Numbered from the stretch's first letter, positions 26,232 through 34,468 are shown. The stretch is DNA of 64,000 bases from a bacterium (GCA_013824265.1 PNNO01000005.1:248001-312000); one strand, 5' to 3'. The notes: generated by a model not told the origin, from the sequence alone. Numbers and translations are program-made.

Positions 26232-26864
26232 ATGGATCAAAAAAATCCAAAAAAGATGGGAAAAATGGGGGTAACGGTTGCTGCACTTCTTGTGTTTGCT
26301 GCAGGAGGACTAACTTTCTTTGGTGGACAGTCAGAATGGCTACAGGGGGCACTACACAAGTTAACATTTTTTCAGAAATCTCCGGCTATACAGACGCAGG
26401 TTCAGACTAAGAATAAGGATGTTGTTGTTGATGGGAGGGTTCTCCAAGATCTTCCTGATCTAAGTCCGGCAAAGGTTGCAACTATTAAAGACTTTGTTGT
26501 TCCTGCCAAGGTTGCTTTAGGTTCTCAGGATCAGGTTGTTTACAGCTTTAAGGTTGATAAGGTTGGCGGACTTAAAAAAGTTGCCAAGCTTGGACTTGAA
26601 GTTGATGGACAAAAATATGATACCGACAAATTAGATTTAAGATTATGGGAGTCAAAGGACGGTGTAAAAACAGAATTTGGACTTCTTTCAGATAAACTTA
26701 TAACAGAAAGTGTTTTTAGTACTGATGCGTTATATATAATTACGGCCGATTTACCTGCTTCTTTTGCAGGAAAGGCTCTAACAGTATCTCTTCTTTCAGA
26801 CGGAGCTCTTATTCCAAATAGCTCACAAACTCTGGAGATTGCTACTTTGGAAGTCACAAACTAG
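26232..26864 (+). CDS. Membrane-anchored extracytoplasmic protein, unknown function
   Basis: A 210-residue protein with an N-terminal anchor or signal (about residues 12-28: VTVAALLVFAAGGLTFFGG) and an extracellular region with alternating Lys and hydrophobic residues that looks beta-rich. It lacks cysteines. The ATG at 26232 follows the A-rich tract AAAACAAAA and is preferred over the upstream TTG. Its own promoter and terminator make it a single-gene unit. Confidence 0.78.
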   Translation: MDQKNPKKMGKMGVTVAALLVFAAGGLTFFGGQSEWLQGALHKLTFFQKSPAIQTQVQTKNKDVVVDGRVLQDLPDLSPAKVATIKDFVVPAKVALGSQDQVVYSFKVDKVGGLKKVAKLGLEVDGQKYDTDKLDLRLWESKDGVKTEFGLLSDKLITESVFSTDALYIITADLPASFAGKALTVSLLSDGALIPNSSQTLEIATLEVTN

Positions 26865-26880
26865 TATTTCAAACTAAAAC

Positions 26881-26914
26881 AAAAGCCTCGTTCTCTATAA
26901 GGGATGGGGCTTTT
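26881..26914 (+). terminator. Bidirectional terminator
   Basis: A long imperfect stem (AAAAGCCTCGTTC against GGGATGGGGCTTTT) with a U run. The A run on the other side lets it serve the convergent TrmB-type gene as well. Confidence 0.8.
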
Positions 26915-26924
26915 ATTATTAAAC

Positions 26925-27659
26925 TTACTGTTTTTTTGCGTACTCCCAGGCCATTTTAAAAATATCGCGCTGGGTGTTGGCGATTTCCATGCTCTCTATA
27001 ATCACTCCAATCGCGGGCTGATCTTTAAAAGAGATTATCGCAACATTGTCGTCCCAAATGTTGATTTCGTTGGTGAATGTGAATTTTTTCGCTGAAACAA
27101 GCTTTATTTCGCGATGATTATCCTTGTCTTTTGACTGAACTTCTTTGCCGTATTTATCCAAAGGCGCAATTCCGCGTAGCATTATGCCGCGTTTTACCCG
27201 CTCTTCAACATATTGTTGGTCGTATTCCGGCCACGCTTGTCTTACCTCTTTTGAGTTCGCATAGTTCAAGATTTCGGTCTTGCTCTCAAGAGTTTTCGCA
27301 TATATGGCTTTTATGCCTTCGAGCCCTTCGTAGTATTTTACGTGTGGCAAATTTACCTCTCCACCAAGCCGTCTAAAAGCAGGCAGAGCCTTTTGAAAAT
27401 CTGTCGCTTTACGCTTAAGTTCATGGCTTATAACTTTGGGATTTGTGGCGCTAAAAATTCTTATTTTGTTTTGTGTTACCGAGTTTGCCATACCTCGCTC
27501 AATAAGTTTTTCCAGAATCGAATATGCCGTTACACGATTGATTTTGGCCTGTTCGGCAACTTTTGAAACCGGTGCTGCCCCAAGTTCCACAAGCGCCAAA
27601 TATATTTGAGATTCCTTAGAGTTTAATCCGATGTCTTTTAAAATATTTTCAAGTTTCAT
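26925..27659 (-). CDS. TrmB-type transcriptional regulator
   Basis: A 244-residue regulator. The N-terminal winged helix-turn-helix (about residues 5-70: LNSKESQIYLALVELGAAPVSKVAEQA..INRVTAYSILEKLIERG) is of the TrmB family, and the C-terminal half resembles a sugar- or effector-binding domain. The ATG at 27659 begins the canonical MKLENIL start; the longer form at 27695 would add 12 residues without homology. It is divergent from glutamine synthetase, with an inverted repeat between them at 27711-27735, so it may control that gene or itself. Confidence 0.88.
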   Translation of the reverse strand: MKLENILKDIGLNSKESQIYLALVELGAAPVSKVAEQAKINRVTAYSILEKLIERGMANSVTQNKIRIFSATNPKVISHELKRKATDFQKALPAFRRLGGEVNLPHVKYYEGLEGIKAIYAKTLESKTEILNYANSKEVRQAWPEYDQQYVEERVKRGIMLRGIAPLDKYGKEVQSKDKDNHREIKLVSAKKFTFTNEINIWDDNVAIISFKDQPAIGVIIESMEIANTQRDIFKMAWEYAKKQ

Positions 27660-27710
27660 GCAAGTTGTATTGTTGTAGAAATTTTCGACAGGCACAATAT
27701 AAACTATTTT

Positions 27711-27735
27711 TTATTTTGGCTCCAGAGCAAAATAA
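27711..27735. promoter_or_regulatory. Inverted repeat between the TrmB-type regulator and glnA (candidate operator)
   Basis: TTATTTT(G)GCTC, two bases, then GAGCAAAATAA: 11-bp arms that pair with one bulged G. It lies in the 193-bp divergent spacer, 52 bp upstream of the regulator ATG and 118 bp before glnA. No U run follows either arm, so a regulator site is more likely than a terminator. Confidence 0.55.
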
Positions 27736-27852
27736 ACGGCACGGAAGATTTTTTCTACACTGATTTTTGGCTTATAAAAAAGCTCTTGTACATGTCCTTG
27801 TAATAGGTTTTAAAGAGAGTGTGTGTAAAATTATTTTTCTAAAAAACAGTTT

Positions 27853-29337
27853 ATGGCAAAACCCGCTTCATTAGTGTTCAGTCCAAGGCTGCAGGATAGC
27901 GTGAATTTTTTGGAACTTAGCTATGCTGAACTTGAAGAACGAAATTTAAGAATCAAAAAAGAAAGAAAAGAAGGAAAGTCTCAGGAAGAATTCAAAACGG
28001 AAATAATGGAAATTCTGAAAATAGAAAAAGCCATAAAGGCGGTTACAATTTGCTTTTCCGATATGGAGGGCAAATTCCATATGCTTGATTACAACAAGGC
28101 TTATTTTATTGATTCATATAGCAACCTAACCTTTGACGGGTCTTCGATAAAAGGTTTTTCAAATCAAAATAATTCTGATCTTTGCCTTGGAGTGGATTGG
28201 TCTTCATTTAGATATTTGCCTGCGGATGTTTTTGGAGCCGGAAAGGTTATATTGTTTGCCAATGTTGTGGACAGGGATGGGACACCTTATATAGGAGACT
28301 TCCGTTCAAACCTTAGTATTATGGCTGAAGAACTCAGAAAAAATGAATCAGTCACGGTTAATATTGCTCCGGAAATTGAAGGAATGATTCTGGAAGGGGA
28401 GAATGCGGAACAAAATTTTGACGAATTGGATGGGTTTAAGTTGGCTTCAAAAGGAGGATATTTTAATGTTTTGCCACAGGATCTTCTAAGGCAGTTTATT
28501 GATCGTCTTGCTGAGGCTACACGCGCGCTGGCTTTTGAAAATGAAAAAGATCATCCGGAAGTTGCGCCTTCCCAGTTTGAAATGAATTACAGTTATACTG
28601 ATATGCTTCAGGCGGGAGACCAGGTTCAGCTTTATAAAGTTATTGCCAGACAGATTGCAAAAAACTTTGGATTAACGGCTTCTTTCCTTCCAAAACCGCT
28701 TATGAACGTAAACGGAAGCGGTATGCATGTTAATATTTCCTTAACAAAAAACGGCGAAAATATTTTTTACGAAGAAAACGGGAAATATGGTCTTTCCGAA
28801 GTAGCCCATGATTTTATCGCGGGAGTTCTTTCCTATGCGGATGATATTTGTCTTGGATTAAATGCCAGTGTAAACGCTTATAGAAGGCTTGATCCTCACT
28901 TTGAAGCCCCAAATCAGATTAAGGTTTCTCCGAGCGATAGAGGGTCGATGATAAGAATCCCTTTCGGCAACAAAAAATCCGCAAGAATAGAAGTGCGAAC
29001 TGTTGCGCCGGATTCAAATCCTTATCTTGCCTTTTACCTTATTGTTAAGGCCGGATTTAAAAGTATGAATGGAAGTGACGCCGATAAAGCAAAATACAGA
29101 GAAGTTGTTGAAGCTCCGGTTAAGAAACTTCCAGCCACAATAAACGAAGCGATAGGTCACTTTGTAAAAAGCGACTTTATAAAGGAAGTTATGCTTGAGG
29201 GAAATATGGAAAAATACGCATCTCTAAAGCAATCTTCCGCAAACCGTTGCGCCAGTGAGCTTGGAACACGCGTTAAAACCGGTGAGGTTTTGTATCATCA
29301 TGAAGTTACAAACCAGGTACTTTGGAATAAATTTTAG
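27853..29337 (+). CDS. glnA: Glutamine synthetase (type I)
   Basis: A 494-residue GSI that makes glutamine from glutamate, ammonia and ATP. Landmarks: the DGSSIKGF beta-grasp signature (about residue 97), metal-binding Glu in PEIEG (about 175), APSQFEMNYS (about 240), the NGSGMHVNIS histidine loop (about 290) and the ATP/glutamate site RIPFGNKKSARIEVR (about 370). The C-terminal tyrosine adenylylation motif of GSI-beta is not apparent, so feedback control by adenylylation is unlikely. The N terminus has an extra 45-residue charged helical segment. Confidence 0.95.
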   Translation: MAKPASLVFSPRLQDSVNFLELSYAELEERNLRIKKERKEGKSQEEFKTEIMEILKIEKAIKAVTICFSDMEGKFHMLDYNKAYFIDSYSNLTFDGSSIKGFSNQNNSDLCLGVDWSSFRYLPADVFGAGKVILFANVVDRDGTPYIGDFRSNLSIMAEELRKNESVTVNIAPEIEGMILEGENAEQNFDELDGFKLASKGGYFNVLPQDLLRQFIDRLAEATRALAFENEKDHPEVAPSQFEMNYSYTDMLQAGDQVQLYKVIARQIAKNFGLTASFLPKPLMNVNGSGMHVNISLTKNGENIFYEENGKYGLSEVAHDFIAGVLSYADDICLGLNASVNAYRRLDPHFEAPNQIKVSPSDRGSMIRIPFGNKKSARIEVRTVAPDSNPYLAFYLIVKAGFKSMNGSDADKAKYREVVEAPVKKLPATINEAIGHFVKSDFIKEVMLEGNMEKYASLKQSSANRCASELGTRVKTGEVLYHHEVTNQVLWNKF

Positions 29338-29347
29338 GCCACAATAG

Positions 29348-29375
29348 GTGACAAAAACAGCAAAAGGTGTATAAT
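29348..29375 (+). promoter_or_regulatory. Promoter of the 29408 gene
   Basis: GTGACA (29348-29353), 16 nt and TATAAT (29370-29375), followed immediately by a 15-nt inverted repeat, ATAAAC-GTA-GTTTAT (29376-29390), at the predicted start of transcription. Confidence 0.6.
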
Positions 29376-29407
29376 ATAAACGTAGTTTATTCTTAACGTT
29401 TTGTTTT

Positions 29408-30118
29408 ATGGGTGTTGATGAAACAAGGGATGGTGTGGCTGAAGGGCAGGACCTTAGTCCGGGGCTTCCTTCGGAAGTAACAGGAAAGCCTGAAGAATCT
29501 AGTGAGGAAGTTGCAGAGGAACCATGTATTACGGGGACCGTAAAAAGCCAGTGCGAAAATCCGAATGGAAGTTTTATAGGTATTAGCAAGAAACAAAGAG
29601 ATACTTTGGGCGTGGGAGTGGGTAATCCGGTTGAAGTTTATGACCAGAATGGTAAGTTGGTTGGGCTTTTTACTGTGGGGAAAGCGCTTGCCAAGTTAGC
29701 AAAGGATCCGGATTCGTTGTCCGCAAACAATATTGAGCCCGGCACTGTTATTACAGTAAAAAAGGTCAAAGAAAGTAAAGAAAAAGGTGTTGCGCTTAGC
29801 GTTTCACATGGAATCGAAAATGACGAAAGACATTTGCCAACAATTGAAACAATAAAAACGAGATTTCCGGATATGGATTCTGGAAATTTTATTGCAATTC
29901 CCGTTGCTGTTTTTAATGAACTTACTGGTGGCAGAGATAGAGTCCCGGCAATAGAAAAAGGTAAAATTTCGCTTCTTGGCAAGGAAACGGAAGTTGTTTT
30001 TGTGCCAACCGGAACAAATTTTGGTCTTACGACGAAGGCTGCCGAATCTTTGAACATTCCGGCTGAATTTAAGGAAATAAGACTGCAATCAAAGGACGGT
30101 GTATTGTTCGTTATTTAG
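29408..30118 (+). CDS. Hypothetical protein with two barrel-like halves
   Basis: A 236-residue cytosolic protein. After a Glu/Ser-rich N terminus (residues 1-42) come two similar halves (about 45-125 and 140-235). Each has the order FI.I...R..LGV..G.PVEV...G, then a V..V..K stretch, which recalls double-psi or AbrB-like beta-barrels; this is a tentative structural reading with no catalytic motif seen. The gene has its own promoter and lies between glutamine synthetase and another unknown gene. Confidence 0.68.
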   Translation: MGVDETRDGVAEGQDLSPGLPSEVTGKPEESSEEVAEEPCITGTVKSQCENPNGSFIGISKKQRDTLGVGVGNPVEVYDQNGKLVGLFTVGKALAKLAKDPDSLSANNIEPGTVITVKKVKESKEKGVALSVSHGIENDERHLPTIETIKTRFPDMDSGNFIAIPVAVFNELTGGRDRVPAIEKGKISLLGKETEVVFVPTGTNFGLTTKAAESLNIPAEFKEIRLQSKDGVLFVI

Positions 30119-30200
30119 CATCGTGTATTAGAAGTGGCCTTGACATAACGCTCGATATGGGTTATTTGTAATTCTTAAATTTTTTAAGATTAAAGTAATC

Positions 30201-31262
30201 ATGAGAGTGCCAAGAAGTTCGGAAAGAGTTGAAACCGGAAATCCAAAAAAAGGGACAAAAAGCAATAAAGAGGTTGCCCTTATCAAAAATCGAAAGGAAG
30301 AGGTGGGAAAGGCTGTAAGCTCTGTAACTGATAACGAGCCTGCAAAAAATCTTTCTTTTAAGGATGCTGCGGAAGTTTTAAAGCTTGAAACAGGTTTTGA
30401 TCTTGAGGCTGCAAGAGAGGACGCGGTTAAAACTCACGGAAGGTGGGGTTTGATTGAGGCTTTAATTGAAAAAGGTGCGATAAAAAATGAATCCGAATAT
30501 TCTGAGCTTCTGGGAGAGGCTACTATAAGCGAAAAAGGCCTTAAAGGAGCTTGTGATCTTATAAAGGTTAAGGCCAGAATGCTTACGGCTTTTGATCCGG
30601 GGATAATGACGCCGGATGAGCTTTTTGAAGCTATTTTTACCGTAAAGCAGATTGGAGACCCCGATTTGGCGCTTTATTACACCGATACCTATGCCTTCAA
30701 AAATCTTGCAAATATAAGAAAGATTCATCCTGAGAATTTGCCTGATCTTACCAAGCTTATGAAAATGCCGGATGAAGGGCAGGTTGATGCTTTTAAGGAA
30801 GCTTACAATAACGGGGAGCCTTTAAAACCAACCGGACCTCGTTTATTTTTTACTCACGATTGCCAGAATGTTACTTATACAAAAACTTCCGCGGTTGAGG
30901 ATATGCGTTCATCGGTGCGTGGCGATATGAAATTTCTTGATCCGATGGCGGGGTTTCTTGCCGCGAGACTAAGGATTGATGCCGGGATGAAGTCGATTTT
31001 AAAGTTGGAAGGAAGGGGAGCGGAATATGCAAGAATGTCGGAAAATTTTTACAGATCGTTACTTGTGAAATTTTTAAAAAACCGCATGATTATCGATCAT
31101 ATGTCGGATAATAAAAATACCGTTCGTTATCCCGGATATGCTTTTGAGGATGGATATATGCCGGCGCTGAATTTCCATTCCAACAGCAGAATGTTTTATG
31201 CGGGAGAAAGCAGTCCTTCCGTTTCCGATAAAAAGGTCGGAAGCAGAATAATGTACGGTTAG
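30201..31262 (+). CDS. Hypothetical soluble protein
   Basis: A 353-residue protein of unknown family. The first 50 residues are Lys/Glu-rich and disordered; the rest is mostly helical with a Cys-containing strand-loop (FFTHDCQNVTYTK, about residue 216). It contains no signal peptide or transmembrane segment. I cannot assign a function, and neighbours do not help. Confidence 0.68.
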   Translation: MRVPRSSERVETGNPKKGTKSNKEVALIKNRKEEVGKAVSSVTDNEPAKNLSFKDAAEVLKLETGFDLEAAREDAVKTHGRWGLIEALIEKGAIKNESEYSELLGEATISEKGLKGACDLIKVKARMLTAFDPGIMTPDELFEAIFTVKQIGDPDLALYYTDTYAFKNLANIRKIHPENLPDLTKLMKMPDEGQVDAFKEAYNNGEPLKPTGPRLFFTHDCQNVTYTKTSAVEDMRSSVRGDMKFLDPMAGFLAARLRIDAGMKSILKLEGRGAEYARMSENFYRSLLVKFLKNRMIIDHMSDNKNTVRYPGYAFEDGYMPALNFHSNSRMFYAGESSPSVSDKKVGSRIMYG

Positions 31263-31353
31263 TCTGTTTAGTCTGGCTAGTCGATTTTTATAAACTGGAG
31301 TATATTTGTTAAGGTTTCACAGACCCTCTCGAAAAAATCTTAACAAAAATCCA

Positions 31354-32376
31354 ATGGCCAAAACCGCAAAAACATCAAAGGTGGTTAAAAAAGTGTCCAA
31401 GGTTGTTAACCCCGTGTCTAAGGTTTCAACGACCCCAAAGGATGTTTTTTTATCGCTCCTTATGATGGTCATGCTTTACATCTGTGTAATAAGCATGCTT
31501 GTGCTCGCATTTACTTACATTGATTACAAGTATCCGGATCTTCTTACGTATTATCCATACGGGACGTTTGATAGCATAAGGAATTCAAGTTCAATGCTTG
31601 TTGTTGCGTTTCCTTTGCTATTGGTTCTTTCATGGTTTATTCAGAAAGATATTAAAAAAACACCTGAAAAACACGAACTTAAATTCCGCAAGTGGTTCAC
31701 ATATTTAACGCTTTTTGTTACATCAATAACAATCGTTGTAGATTTAATACAACTTGTGCGAAGATTTTATGAAGGAGATCTTACAATTCCGTTTACGCTA
31801 AAAGTTCTAAGTGTACTTTTAATAGCTGTGGGTGTATTCAGCTATTATGTTTGGGACGTGCAAAATCAGCCTCAGAAGTCAAAAGTTCCAATGGTTACCG
31901 GATGGCTAAGCTCAATCTTGGTTGTATGTGTTCTTGCAATGGGATTCTTTGTTGTAGGTTCACCAATGAAACAACGTGAAATAAGAATGGATGAAAGAAG
32001 AGTTAGCGATCTTCAGACAATTCAATACCAGGTTATTGATTATTGGAGATATAAAGAGGTTTTGCCTGCAACAACCGATGATCTTAAAAATAACATTTCG
32101 GGCTTTGTTGCACCAAGAGATCCGGAAACCGAAAAGGCCTATGAATACACAGTGTTGGATTCTCTTAAATTCAAACTTTGTACTACATTTAATCAGGACA
32201 ATCCGTACAACGATATAAAGGTAATGGCTGAATATCCATATTCACAAAAATGTGACGAGTACGGCAATTGTTTCTCTTATGGAAACGAATCATGGAATTA
32301 CAAAGCCGGGTATATGTGCTTTGAAAGAACAATAGATCCGGCGCTTTATCCTAAAGAGAAGGTGTTGGTAGATTAA
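31354..32376 (+). CDS. DUF5671-like polytopic membrane protein
   Basis: A 340-residue protein. After a Lys-rich N terminus (residues 1-30) come about six transmembrane helices (residues 32-215), then a C-terminal domain (about 218-340) starting with RRVSDLQTIQYQVIDYWRYKEVLPATTDDL, which looks like the globular part of type II/IV pilin-like proteins (a helix followed by cysteine-bearing strands). This resembles DUF5671 proteins of Patescibacteria. The ATG at 31354 is preferred over the TTG at 31306 as it begins the usual MAK start. Confidence 0.75.
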   Translation: MAKTAKTSKVVKKVSKVVNPVSKVSTTPKDVFLSLLMMVMLYICVISMLVLAFTYIDYKYPDLLTYYPYGTFDSIRNSSSMLVVAFPLLLVLSWFIQKDIKKTPEKHELKFRKWFTYLTLFVTSITIVVDLIQLVRRFYEGDLTIPFTLKVLSVLLIAVGVFSYYVWDVQNQPQKSKVPMVTGWLSSILVVCVLAMGFFVVGSPMKQREIRMDERRVSDLQTIQYQVIDYWRYKEVLPATTDDLKNNISGFVAPRDPETEKAYEYTVLDSLKFKLCTTFNQDNPYNDIKVMAEYPYSQKCDEYGNCFSYGNESWNYKAGYMCFERTIDPALYPKEKVLVD

Positions 32377-32395
32377 ATTCAAGAATAATCAAAAG

Positions 32396-32426
32396 AACGG
32401 AGGCCTAAAAAACCTTCGTTTTTTTT
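32396..32426 (+). terminator. Terminator after the DUF5671-like gene
   Basis: AACGGAGG and CCTTCGTT arms (8 bp, one G-U) with a 9-nt loop are followed by a run of eight T. Confidence 0.85.
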
Positions 32427-32430
32427 GTAA

Positions 32431-32804
32431 TGGTGGGCCTGGATGGACTTGAACCATCGACCAATCGGTTATGCGTATCAACTATCGCTTTCGCGACCCC
32501 TTTCGGGTTTATGATCTGGACTATCCCTTCATCCAATTTTATTCCCGCCGCGGGGCGGAATTGGATGTCTACCGTCTAGTCTCTACACCTTCGCGCAGAT
32601 TTTGCGCGCTTGGCTCGGGATTGCCGTATCCTTTTTATAAATGAGACTCGCTCACGCTCGTCTTTAGGACTTAGGTTTCCCCGAATTTGATAGATTATCA
32701 CTTGCAAGTTACCTCGCAAGCAGCCCTGTGAATATGATGCGTATTTGGGAAACTTAGCACCAACATCTTCAAGCCGACTGCTCTGACCACTGAGCTACAG
32801 GCCC
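32431..32804 (-). tRNA. tRNA-Ile2 (CAT), interrupted by a group I intron
   Basis: The exons are 32772-32804 (33 nt, positions 1-33) and 32431-32473 (43 nt with encoded CCA). Joined, they give a full cloverleaf with acceptor GGGCCTG/CAGGCCC, anticodon stem GTCGG/CCGAT and loop CTCATAA, so the anticodon is CAT. The body is closest to bacterial Ile2(CAU) tRNAs that carry lysidine (TTGGTC variable loop and T-stem layout), although elongator Met cannot be excluded without TilS-recognition data. The intron lies between T33 and C34. Confidence 0.86.
32474..32771 (-). other. Group I intron (IC3-like) in tRNA-Ile2
   Basis: A 298-nt intron with the conserved core elements, read on the minus strand: P near 32670-32682 (GGGGAAACCTAAG), Q near 32609-32625 (GGCAATCCCGAGCCAAG), R near 32571-32587 (GAGACTAGACGG) and S near 32518-32530 (GAAGGGATAGTCC). 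The internal guide GGCTG (32721-32725) pairs with the 5' exon CGGCT, and a CTTGC/GCAAG P2 hairpin follows (32701-32720). A P9.0 pair ATCA/TGAT sits before the terminal G at 32474. There is no homing-endonuclease ORF. Confidence 0.9.
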
Positions 32805-32827
32805 ATTTGTAAAAGATCAACAGCGGC

Positions 32828-32833
32828 ATTATA
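32828..32833 (-). promoter_or_regulatory. -10 box for the intron-bearing tRNA gene (minus strand)
   Basis: A perfect TATAAT on the minus strand, preceded by TG, lies 24 bp upstream of the tRNA 5' end. A clear -35 is not seen (TTCACC at an 18-nt spacing is the best match). Confidence 0.5.
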
Positions 32834-32884
32834 CATTAGAGGCCGCCAATTGGTGAACACAAAATATTCGAAACTGCCTTCCGA

Positions 32885-33280
32885 TTACTTCTTTGCGGTC
32901 TTCTTTACCGTTTTCTTTGCTGTTGCCGTCTTCTTCTTTGCATTTGCAGCTCCGGTTGCAGGCTTTTTTGCCGCAGCAACTTTTGGCTTCTTTGCAACAA
33001 CCTTTACGGCTTTTTCCTTACCGATTCCGGCGATTGCTCTTGCAAGTCTGGATTTCTTATTGTCAGCGTTTTTTCTGTGAATAATGTTCTTTTTTGCTGC
33101 CGTATCAATAGTTTTATAAGCAACTGGAAGAAGCTTTTCAGCCGCTTCTTTATTGCCTTGTTGGGCTGCTGTGAGAACTTTTTTAACATTTGTCTTCAAC
33201 AAACTTCGCAGAGGATAATTCTGTTTACGTTTCTTTGCTGCTTGTTTAACGCGTTTTTTGGCTGACTTTATAATTGGCAT
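32885..33280 (-). CDS. rpsT: 30S ribosomal protein S20 with Lys/Ala-rich extension
   Basis: A 131-residue S20 that binds 16S rRNA. The core (residues 1-88) has the typical MPIIKSAKKRVKQAAKKRKQN start and the AAYKTID...KNIIHRKNADNKKSRLAR stretch. The last 40 residues are an Ala/Lys/Thr-rich tail not seen in most S20 proteins, which are 85-90 residues. The tail is like the low-complexity basic tail of the 38349 YtxH protein. Confidence 0.95.
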   Translation of the reverse strand: MPIIKSAKKRVKQAAKKRKQNYPLRSLLKTNVKKVLTAAQQGNKEAAEKLLPVAYKTIDTAAKKNIIHRKNADNKKSRLARAIAGIGKEKAVKVVAKKPKVAAAKKPATGAANAKKKTATAKKTVKKTAKK

Positions 33281-33355
33281 ATCTGTGATTTAGTATTGCT
33301 TCTAAAGAAATTGCCCATAAAATATAGGTGATACCTCATTTAATGTCAAACAATT

Positions 33356-33964
33356 ATGAATTTGAAAAATATTATCTTAGCATCTGAAAGCAAAAGACGG
33401 GTTCAGCTTCTTGAAGAACTTAAGATTCCGTTTAAGGCGGTCGCCAGTCCTTTTAAAGAACTTTCTTTTAATGAATTCGATGGAGGTCCAACCGAATTTG
33501 CCCTTTTTAATGCACAAAAAAAAGCTGAAGAAGTTGCTAAAAATTCAAAGAACGCCTTTGTGGTAGGTATGGATACTATAGGTGAGTATAAGGGTAGAGT
33601 TTTTGAAAAACCCAACGACAGGGATCACGCAAAAGAGATGATAGGAGAACTTAACGGTACAACTCACAACGTAATAACGGGTGTTTGCATTATTGATACG
33701 GATTCCGAGGAAATTGTAAGTGCGGCGGAAATAACAAAGGTAACTTTTTCACAGCTTTCCGACAACGAAATTGAAAGCTATCTTGACTTGGGGGAGTGGC
33801 GCGGGCTTGCGTGTGGATATGGAATTCAGGGGATAGGAGCCTTGTTTATAGAAAAAGTCGAAGGCGATTACTTTAACGTGGTTGGTTTTCCTATTCATCG
33901 TTTTTATCATCTTATGAAAGAAATGGGAGTGAATTTGCTGGAGTTTATGCCTGAAATAAGGTAA
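33356..33964 (+). CDS. maf: Maf-like nucleotide pyrophosphatase
   Basis: A 202-residue Maf/YhdE family protein. Visible motifs are ILASESKRRVQLLEEL (the substrate-binding SxSxRR equivalent, residues 7-22), a VGMDTIGEYKG acidic loop (about residue 63) in place of the usual ADTVV, and GYGIQGIGALFIEKVEGDYFNVVGFPI (about 160), the family signature. Maf proteins hydrolyse non-canonical or UTP/CTP-type nucleotides to monophosphates. Confidence 0.92.
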   Translation: MNLKNIILASESKRRVQLLEELKIPFKAVASPFKELSFNEFDGGPTEFALFNAQKKAEEVAKNSKNAFVVGMDTIGEYKGRVFEKPNDRDHAKEMIGELNGTTHNVITGVCIIDTDSEEIVSAAEITKVTFSQLSDNEIESYLDLGEWRGLACGYGIQGIGALFIEKVEGDYFNVVGFPIHRFYHLMKEMGVNLLEFMPEIR

Positions 33965-33997
33965 AATATCAGTGTAAATAAAAATAAAAATTTCCGT

Positions 33998-34390
33998 ATG
34001 ACGGCCCACGATGTATTTCTTTTTGTAAAATATACGCTTGTTGCGACCATTGGACTTGTTTGTGATATGGCAATGCTTTATTTCTTTGTTGAATTTGCAC
34101 ACTTATCCGTGCTGTATGCTACAGCTTTGGCATATATAGCCGCGACGGTTATAGCTTTCTCCATTCACAAAAAAGTAACTTTTCACGATCACTCAAATGT
34201 GCCGGGGAAGCAATTTATGTCTTTCTTTATTATATCAATAATCAACTTTATTCTTACGATACTTATTATGCATGTGTTTATTGATTTAATGCATATTTGG
34301 TACATGCTTTCAAAGTTTATTACAGCAACAATACTTCTTTTCTTTAGTTACGCCATGAACAGGCTTTGGACGTTTAAGGGGAAGTATTAA
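33998..34390 (+). CDS. GtrA family membrane protein
   Basis: A 130-residue protein with four transmembrane helices of the GtrA type. It begins with VKYTLVATIGLVCDMAMLYFF, has the charged HKKVTFHDHS loop after helix 2 and ends in SYAMNRLWTFKGKY, matching the conserved NF/NRLWTF end of the family. GtrA proteins are thought to move lipid-linked sugars across the membrane for cell-surface glycan building. It lies just upstream of the candidate S-layer gene. Confidence 0.92.
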   Translation: MTAHDVFLFVKYTLVATIGLVCDMAMLYFFVEFAHLSVLYATALAYIAATVIAFSIHKKVTFHDHSNVPGKQFMSFFIISIINFILTILIMHVFIDLMHIWYMLSKFITATILLFFSYAMNRLWTFKGKY

Positions 34391-34392
34391 AT

Positions 34393-34405
34393 AGTACCCG
34401 GTACT
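34393..34405. repeat. Palindrome 1, AGTACCCGGTACT
   Basis: A 13-nt palindrome with a single central base, 3 bp after the GtrA stop. An 11-nt copy of its core occurs 49 bp further on, flanking a CTCAC/GTGAG hairpin (34404-34428). The pair lies just upstream of the S-layer promoter. Confidence 0.7.
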
Positions 34406-34442
34406 CACACTCAAATCTCTTTCGTGAGCCATTTCTTTTGTT

Positions 34443-34453
34443 GTACCCGGTAC
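34443..34453. repeat. Palindrome 2, GTACCCGGTAC
   Basis: The second copy of the 11-nt palindrome, 16 bp upstream of the -35 box at 34469. The spacing of about 49 bp between copies is near five helical turns, which is suitable for a dimeric or looping regulator; this is inference. Confidence 0.7.
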
Positions 34454-34468
34454 TCTATTTTAATTTAC

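Noticed and set aside
32772-32804. Reading the intron-bearing tRNA as having anticodon TGA (Ser) from the contiguous 5' exon CTTGAAG
   Set aside because: No CCGAY strand follows to close the stem, the long variable arm of tRNA-Ser is missing, and the downstream exon with CATAACCGAT plus intron core elements explains it.
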